Source of the DNA: Chryseobacterium gleum
GTDB taxonomy: Bacteria > Bacteroidota > Bacteroidia > Flavobacteriales > Weeksellaceae
Reading direction: 5' to 3'
Length of the DNA: 64,000 bases
Assembly: GCF_900636535.1 (NCBI RefSeq)
Contig: NZ_LR134289.1
Location: forward strand, 4,047,001 to 4,111,000
The number at the start of each line of letters is the position of its first letter. The first letter of the stretch is position 1. The position numbers and the translations under genes are program-made. This document shows positions 59,235 to 64,000 of this stretch, one piece after another. The notes beneath the pieces are model-generated. The model was not told the origin of the DNA. It saw only the letters and a list, made by a program, of their open reading frames with translations, and did not search any database.

Positions 59235-59258
59235 GCCGGATGATTCATCCGGCCTTTT
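59235..59258. terminator. Terminator between OsmC and glucosidase genes
   Basis: 8-bp perfect GC-rich stem (GCCGGATG at 59235-59242, complement at 59246-59253) with ATT loop and CTTTTT after it. Located between convergent stops. Confidence 0.9.
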
Positions 59259-59275
59259 TATTACTCATTACTCAT

Positions 59276-61891
59276 CTAAAAGGTGAGTCTTGGCTTTATC
59301 AGTTTGGCTACAGTAGCAGTCCAACCGGTTTGGTGGGAAGCTCCAACGCCCCGGCCGTTATCTCCATGGAAATATTCAAAAAATGTAATATAATCTCTGA
59401 AATGTTCATCGTAATTGAATTTTGGATTATCTCCATTGAACGCTCTTTTTCCATTTTTATCCTTTAAAAATATAGAACAAAGTCTTTTGCTGATGTTTTG
59501 AGCTACTTCATCAAGGTTTCTCTTATCTCCGCTACCTGTCGGGAACTCTACTTTCAGACTGTTTCCATAATAATAATGGAATCGCTGCAGACTTTCAACA
59601 ATCAGGAAGTTGATAGGAAACCAGATGGGGCCACGCCAGTTGCTGTTTCCGCCGAACATACGGCTGTCACTTTCTGCCGGAGTATAATAGACCATGTTTT
59701 CCGTTCCATGCACAGAAAATACAAACGGATTTTCTTCGTATACCTTAGACATGGCACGGATTCCGTAAGTACTTAAAAATTCTTTTTCGTCAAGCATTCT
59801 GGTCAGAACTTTGGTCAGTCTGTTCTTGCGGAGGATGCTCATCAGATGTTTTCTTCCATGTCCTTCCTCATCCCAATGAGAAACAAGCTTGGTAAGCTCC
59901 GGCTTATTTTTTAAGATCCATTCCATTCTGCTTCTGAAATTCGGCATCTTTTCCAGTAAGCGGTGGTCTACAATCTCAACGGCAAACATTGGAATCAAAC
60001 CAACAATACTTCTTAACCTCAAAGAAACGCTGTCTCCGTTTCCAAGCTGCAATACATCATAAAAGAATCCGTCTTCCTCATTCCACAGACCTTTCGTTCC
60101 TTCACCCAGATTTTCCATAGCTTCAGCGATGTAAAGATAATGTTCAAAGAACTTGATCGCCATATCTTCATACACCTGGTAATACTGGGCAAGTTCCATC
60201 GCAATACGCATCATATTCAATGCATACATGGCCATCCAGCTGGTTCCGTCTGCCTGTTCAAGATGCTGGCCGTCCTTCAAAACCATATTTCGGTCAAAAG
60301 CTCCAATATTATCGAGACCAAGGAAACCTCCGCCAAAAATATTTTTACCGTTTTTATCCTTTCGGTTCACCCACCATGTAAAATTAAGCAGCAGTTTCTG
60401 GAAAACTTTTTCTAAGAATAATAAATCCGGTTTTCCGTTGTTCTTTTCATCTATCTTAAAAACACGGAAGCATGACCATGCATGCACGGGTGGATTCACG
60501 TCACTCATATTCCATTCATAAGCGGGAAGCTGGCCGTTAGGGTGCATATACCATTCTTTCGTAAGTAATAACAGCTGTCCTTTCGCAAACTCTGCATCGA
60601 TGATGGAAAATGGAACGCAGTGAAATGCAAGATCCCATGTGGCATACCACGGATATTCCCATTTGTCGGGCATAGAAATAATATCTTTATTATGAAGATG
60701 ATTCCATTCCGTATTTCTTACATATTCACTGAAGTTTCTTGGCGCTTCAAAGTTCGGATCACCTTTCAGCCATTTCCCGATATTATAATGATAGAACTGT
60801 TTGTTCCAGAGAAGTCCGGCAAATGCCTGTCGCTGCACATTTCTTTCATCTTCATTCACGGTATCACTCTGAATTTCCTGATAAAACTCTTCAGCTTCGG
60901 CCTTTCGGGTATTGAAAATTTCATCAAATTTTTCAAAAGGTTCATCGTTTTCTTCAGGACATAATCTGAATTCAAAAACTTTTGATTCACCTGCTGCTAT
61001 AACTTCATCTATAAGAAAAGAAGCTTTGGTTCCTCTTTTTTCAGGATTTACAGTATCTCGGCCGTGAATTATAAAATCATTGATTCCGTCTTTAAAATAA
61101 GTATTCTCTGTTTTAGGAGTACCGTAAAGTTTTGGAGTATTTGTTTCGTTTTCACAGAATACACTTTGTGCATTTGTATTTCTGGAATACAGTTTTTTAA
61201 TTGAAATACTGTCGTGGCCAATGGTAATACTTCCATCCTGAGAAGCACTCAGCTCTGCCTTGTAGGTATTATATCCCCATTTCCAGTTGTTTCTGAACCA
61301 TGCAGTAGGAGCCACCACGATAGGAGCTTCATGCTGGCTTCGGTTGCAGACTGTCACTCTGGCCAGAATATCATTATGATCTGCCTTACAGTATTCAATG
61401 AAAATATCGAAATACTCATCGTTATCAAAAATCCCGGTATCGAAAAGCTCATATTCAGGTTCCTTTTTGCTGCGTTTTCCATTCTCACTAAGAATATCAT
61501 CATACGGAAACTCATTGATCGGATATTTATATACCATCTTCATATAGCTATGAGTAGGTGTATTATCCAGATAATAAAAGATTTCTTTGATATCTTCTCC
61601 ATGATTTCCCTGAGGATTGCTCAATCCGAAGAACCTTTCTTTTACCATTTTATCTTTTTTGTTCCAGAATGAAAAAGCAAAACATAAAAGCTGCTTTACA
61701 TCAGAAATTCCGGCAATACCTTCTTCGCCCCAGCGGTAAGCATAGCTTTCTGCATTATTATGATTGGTAAAATTCCAGGCATTCCCGTTCGGGCTATAAT
61801 CTTCGCGTACATTTCCCCACTGCCGGTTGCTTACATAAGGTCCCCAGTTTTTCCATTTGGTATCTTGTAATCTTTCTTTTTCGGCGGTCAT
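59276..61891 (-). CDS. Large GH63/MGH1-type glycoside hydrolase
   Basis: 871 residues without signal peptide, so probably cytosolic. The start MTAEKERLQDTKWKNWGPYVSNRQWGNVREDYS and a C-terminal (alpha/alpha)6 barrel with KWEYPWYATWDLAFHCVPF, DGTSWMAMYALNMM and NSNWRGPIWFPINFL match the mannosylglycerate-hydrolase-type/GH63 glucosidase group. Candidate acids are the Asp in YATWDLAF and an acidic residue in the C-terminal barrel. Members cleave glucosyl- or mannosylglycerate or terminal glucose; the substrate cannot be chosen from sequence alone. Confidence 0.87.
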   Translation of the reverse strand: MTAEKERLQDTKWKNWGPYVSNRQWGNVREDYSPNGNAWNFTNHNNAESYAYRWGEEGIAGISDVKQLLCFAFSFWNKKDKMVKERFFGLSNPQGNHGEDIKEIFYYLDNTPTHSYMKMVYKYPINEFPYDDILSENGKRSKKEPEYELFDTGIFDNDEYFDIFIEYCKADHNDILARVTVCNRSQHEAPIVVAPTAWFRNNWKWGYNTYKAELSASQDGSITIGHDSISIKKLYSRNTNAQSVFCENETNTPKLYGTPKTENTYFKDGINDFIIHGRDTVNPEKRGTKASFLIDEVIAAGESKVFEFRLCPEENDEPFEKFDEIFNTRKAEAEEFYQEIQSDTVNEDERNVQRQAFAGLLWNKQFYHYNIGKWLKGDPNFEAPRNFSEYVRNTEWNHLHNKDIISMPDKWEYPWYATWDLAFHCVPFSIIDAEFAKGQLLLLTKEWYMHPNGQLPAYEWNMSDVNPPVHAWSCFRVFKIDEKNNGKPDLLFLEKVFQKLLLNFTWWVNRKDKNGKNIFGGGFLGLDNIGAFDRNMVLKDGQHLEQADGTSWMAMYALNMMRIAMELAQYYQVYEDMAIKFFEHYLYIAEAMENLGEGTKGLWNEEDGFFYDVLQLGNGDSVSLRLRSIVGLIPMFAVEIVDHRLLEKMPNFRSRMEWILKNKPELTKLVSHWDEEGHGRKHLMSILRKNRLTKVLTRMLDEKEFLSTYGIRAMSKVYEENPFVFSVHGTENMVYYTPAESDSRMFGGNSNWRGPIWFPINFLIVESLQRFHYYYGNSLKVEFPTGSGDKRNLDEVAQNISKRLCSIFLKDKNGKRAFNGDNPKFNYDEHFRDYITFFEYFHGDNGRGVGASHQTGWTATVAKLIKPRLTF

Positions 61892-62022
61892 ATGTCAACA
61901 TTTTTCCACACGAAGTTAGTTTTTTTGCAAAGTAATTCCAATTTTTTTCATCTGAATAATTATTAATATGACCTTGAAACGCCTGTATTTAAGGGCTCTT
62001 TTAAATATTAAAATAATTTTTT

Positions 62023-62052
62023 TTTGAATTTAAAAGAAAAGAACTACCTTTG
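62023..62052 (+). promoter_or_regulatory. Promoter of the SAM riboswitch/metX transcript
   Basis: TTTG at 62023-62026 and TACCTTTG followed by C at 62045-62052, separated by 18 bases, are an excellent match to the Bacteroidota -33/-7 promoter. Predicted transcription start is about 62058-62060, 20-some bases before the riboswitch. Confidence 0.75.
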
Positions 62053-62081
62053 CACCATTCGTTCATTCAAATATTGAAAAT

Positions 62082-62185
62082 GTTATCAAGAAAGGTTGAG
62101 GGATTAGACCCTGTGAAACCTTAGCAACCCTTTGCGCAAGTAAAGAAGGTGCTACGTTCTACCAAAATAATTTTGGACAGATAAC
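62082..62185 (+). ncRNA. SAM-I (S-box) riboswitch
   Basis: P1 pairs GTTATC (62082-62087) with GATAAC (62180-62185). Conserved core pieces are present: AAAGGTTGAGGG, GACCCTGTGAAACCTTAGCAACC, AAGGTGCTA and the late helix CCAAAAT...ATTTTGG. It lies between promoter and the methionine-biosynthesis genes and should switch them off when S-adenosylmethionine is high. The expression platform was not resolved: no clear terminator follows, so control may be at translation of the TTG-started gene. Confidence 0.9.
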
Positions 62186-62247
62186 TTACTGAAGTTCTTT
62201 TCAGCCATTTCCTGTGGCATTTTCAATTGTATTTAAATATAATAGAA

Positions 62248-63195
62248 TTGAAAACAGAACTAAACTATATTAATCTTACGTATCAAACAAATTCCCAAAA
62301 GGAATACCATATCCCGCTAAGCTATCAGCTTTTTGGGAAAGATCTGTTTACAGCACCTGTCATTTTAATCAATCACGCTCTTACCGGAAACTCGAATGTA
62401 TCCGGAGATAAAGGCTGGTGGAAGCAGCTGGTAGGAGAAAATCAGATTGTTGATACCGATCAATACACAGTTCTGTGTTTCAACATACCCGGAAACGGTT
62501 ATGACAATTTTTTAATTGAAGACTATGAAGACTTTACCCCTTCAGATATCGCTGCGATATTCCTGAAAGGGCTTGAAACTTTGCAGATCAAAAAACTATA
62601 TGCCATTATCGGAGGCTCTCTGGGAGGAGGAATTGCCTGGGAAATGCTTGCCCAGCAGCCGGATCTTGCAGAGATATTTATTCCCATTGCCTGCGATTAC
62701 AGAACACACGATTGGCTTCATGCGCAATGTCTGGTTCAGAAATTCTTGTTAAATGATAAAGAAGAACCATTACAAAAGCGAGAATTCATGCCATGTTGTG
62801 TTATAGAACTCCACAGTCGCTCAATGACAGATTTCAAAACCAATATAACCAGGAAAAAACAACGCCTGGAATCAGAAGACTGGCTGATTTATCATGGTAA
62901 TGCTCTAAACGAAAGGTTTAGTTTAAAAGCTTATAAATTGATGAATCATCTCCTGATGAATATAAATGCTGATGAAACAGTACTGGAGAATATACAGGCA
63001 CGAATGCGCATGATCTCCGTAGATTCAGACTTATTTTTCCCGGCTTCTGAAATCCGGATGTGTTTTGAAAACTTAAAAGAGAAAAATAAGGATGTTTCTT
63101 ATCACGAGATCCAATCTATACACGGGCATGATGCCTTCCTAATGGAATATCAACAATTAAATAATATCATAAAAAACATTTTACAGGAAAAATGA
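62248..63195 (+). CDS. metX: Homoserine O-acetyltransferase-like alpha/beta hydrolase
   Basis: 315 residues from TTG 62248 (KTELNYINL); TTG 62227 would add seven. No ATG lies near the N-terminus. MetX motifs: LINHALTGNSNVSGD, GGSLGGGIAWEM with predicted nucleophile Ser124, the Asp region ISVDSDLFFP and His in IHGHDAFLMEY. Somewhat shorter than typical MetX (about 350-380) because of a reduced lid. Activates homoserine for methionine synthesis, consistent with SAM riboswitch control. Overlaps the next gene by 4 bases. Confidence 0.85.
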   Translation: MKTELNYINLTYQTNSQKEYHIPLSYQLFGKDLFTAPVILINHALTGNSNVSGDKGWWKQLVGENQIVDTDQYTVLCFNIPGNGYDNFLIEDYEDFTPSDIAAIFLKGLETLQIKKLYAIIGGSLGGGIAWEMLAQQPDLAEIFIPIACDYRTHDWLHAQCLVQKFLLNDKEEPLQKREFMPCCVIELHSRSMTDFKTNITRKKQRLESEDWLIYHGNALNERFSLKAYKLMNHLLMNINADETVLENIQARMRMISVDSDLFFPASEIRMCFENLKEKNKDVSYHEIQSIHGHDAFLMEYQQLNNIIKNILQEK

Positions 63196-64000
63196 AAAAT
63201 GCTAACGAAATAAAATTTTTGAAGAACAGATCAATCGTCAAATTTGAAGGAGAAGATTTCTTAGGAGAAATCGGGATTGACGGACGAATTTTTAAAGCGC
63301 TTACCTTAGCGCGTATCAGTGTAGGAGTAATCTCTCAACAAGCGGTAGAAAACGGAATTTCCATTTTGGTTCATGAAAACGATGCAGAGAAAGCAGTCGC
63401 TTGTCTTATCGATGAATTTGAGGCGGAAAGAAAGTCAGGAAAAGTTTCCCAGATCTATAGTATCAATAATGTTTCCGTGATTGGCTTTGTAGCAGAAGAT
63501 TTCAATAAAGTCTTTGCTGAGCTGGCAAGAAATAATGTTTTCCCGTTACTTTTAAATCAGGTGGCAGGAGAAAACAGAGTCAATATCGTAGTGACCTCTT
63601 CGCAGGATGAGAAAACAAGAAATATCATAGAATCTGAAATTTTTAAAAAACCAAAGACAGTTCATCTGGCAATCATTGGTCACGGAAACGTAGGAAAAAC
63701 CCTGATAGAGCAGGTACTTGAATCTGCACAAGAAATTAAAAAACGTAAAAAAATAGACCTTAAAGTAGTTGCTGTAGCCAACTCAAAGAAAATTGCCTTC
63801 AATAAAAAAGGGTTTGATGCCAATTGGGGAGATGAGGTTTTAACAGCAGAGAGACCGTCAAATGTTGAAGAACTGATCAACTTTTCCAACGAAAATCAAC
63901 TGGAAAATCTGATTGTTGTGGATAACACGGCAAGCAAGGATTTTGTTAAAAACTATCATGCCCTGGCAGAAAACGGATTTGATCTCGTTTCTTCCAATAA
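63192..64000 (+). CDS. ACT domain-homoserine dehydrogenase (3' end outside window)
   Basis: 269 codons visible from ATG 63192, which overlaps the metX stop (ATGA). The N-terminus has two ACT-like segments as in the regulatory part of aspartokinase-homoserine dehydrogenase (ALTLARISVGVISQQ; IYSINNVSVIGFVAEDFN), but no kinase domain precedes them. From about residue 155 the homoserine dehydrogenase Rossmann fold begins (HLAIIGHGNVGKTLIEQVLE, VVAVANSKK). It would make homoserine for the MetX-like enzyme next door, with amino-acid feedback through the ACT part. Confidence 0.9.
   Translation, partial: MKNANEIKFLKNRSIVKFEGEDFLGEIGIDGRIFKALTLARISVGVISQQAVENGISILVHENDAEKAVACLIDEFEAERKSGKVSQIYSINNVSVIGFVAEDFNKVFAELARNNVFPLLLNQVAGENRVNIVVTSSQDEKTRNIIESEIFKKPKTVHLAIIGHGNVGKTLIEQVLESAQEIKKRKKIDLKVVAVANSKKIAFNKKGFDANWGDEVLTAERPSNVEELINFSNENQLENLIVVDNTASKDFVKNYHALAENGFDLVSSN

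Noticed and set aside
61214..61672. 152-codon plus-strand frame within the glucosidase gene
   Set aside because: Opposite-strand shadow of a long conserved hydrolase.

Overview
The window is a piece of a Bacteroidota chromosome, most likely a Flavobacteriales/Weeksellaceae organism close to Chryseobacterium. This is inferred from several signs. The DNA is AT-rich and genes start without obvious Shine-Dalgarno sequences. Several promoters match TAnnTTTG. There are a type IX secretion (T9SS) C-terminal sorting domain, outer-membrane barrel receptors of the Bacteroidota type, an OmpA protein with TSP3 repeats, and a MoxR/DUF58 membrane cluster. No rRNA, tRNA, CRISPR array or transposase was found.

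Layout. 1-6923: end of the spc operon and the alpha operon (rplF, rplR, rpsE, rpmD, rplO, secY, infA, rpmJ, rpsM, rpsK, rpsD, rpoA, rplQ), closed by a strong terminator. 6948-14898: an accessory block with a frameshifted T9SS beta-propeller protein, a lipoprotein, a GH35 beta-galactosidase, a four-gene response regulator/unknown/membrane/histidine kinase operon and a small membrane protein. 15143-17803: eno and gltA. 17851-22755: an esterase divergent from an HxlR regulator, a membrane-anchored AraC regulator, a TonB-type receptor and a tiny cysteine-rich double-glycine leader peptide that is easily missed. 23046-25453: two arginine-deiminase-fold hydrolases split by a four-helix-bundle gene inside an inverted repeat. 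25475-31822: a compact polyamine-like cluster (SpeH-type AdoMet decarboxylase, DUF4178, small membrane protein, DUF350, membrane aminopropyltransferase, FAD oxidoreductase, polytopic membrane protein). 31851-34515: a GH43-like protein and a lipoprotein esterase. 34594-39159: two tandem paralogous receptors, both broken by homopolymer frameshifts. 39528-46483: DUF3817, nadD, recJ, an atypical SDR, an ABC-F ATPase and smpB. 46561-51937: OmpA, YebC, an LpxH-like phosphoesterase with a glycosyltransferase, GNAT and RDD proteins. 51966-58764: the SpoIIM/DUF4129/DUF4350/MoxR/DUF58 operon, again interrupted by a four-helix-bundle gene in an inverted repeat. 58792-64000: OsmC, a large glucosidase-type hydrolase, and a SAM riboswitch controlling a MetX-like acyltransferase and an ACT-homoserine dehydrogenase that runs off the window.

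Most interesting items: the polyamine-like membrane cluster; two four-helix-bundle genes that each sit in an otherwise tight operon and are each bracketed by their own imperfect inverted repeat, plus a possible empty relic; the GG-leader peptide; the RR-X-TM-HK operon; and a set of four homopolymer-associated frameshifts, all in secreted or outer-membrane genes.
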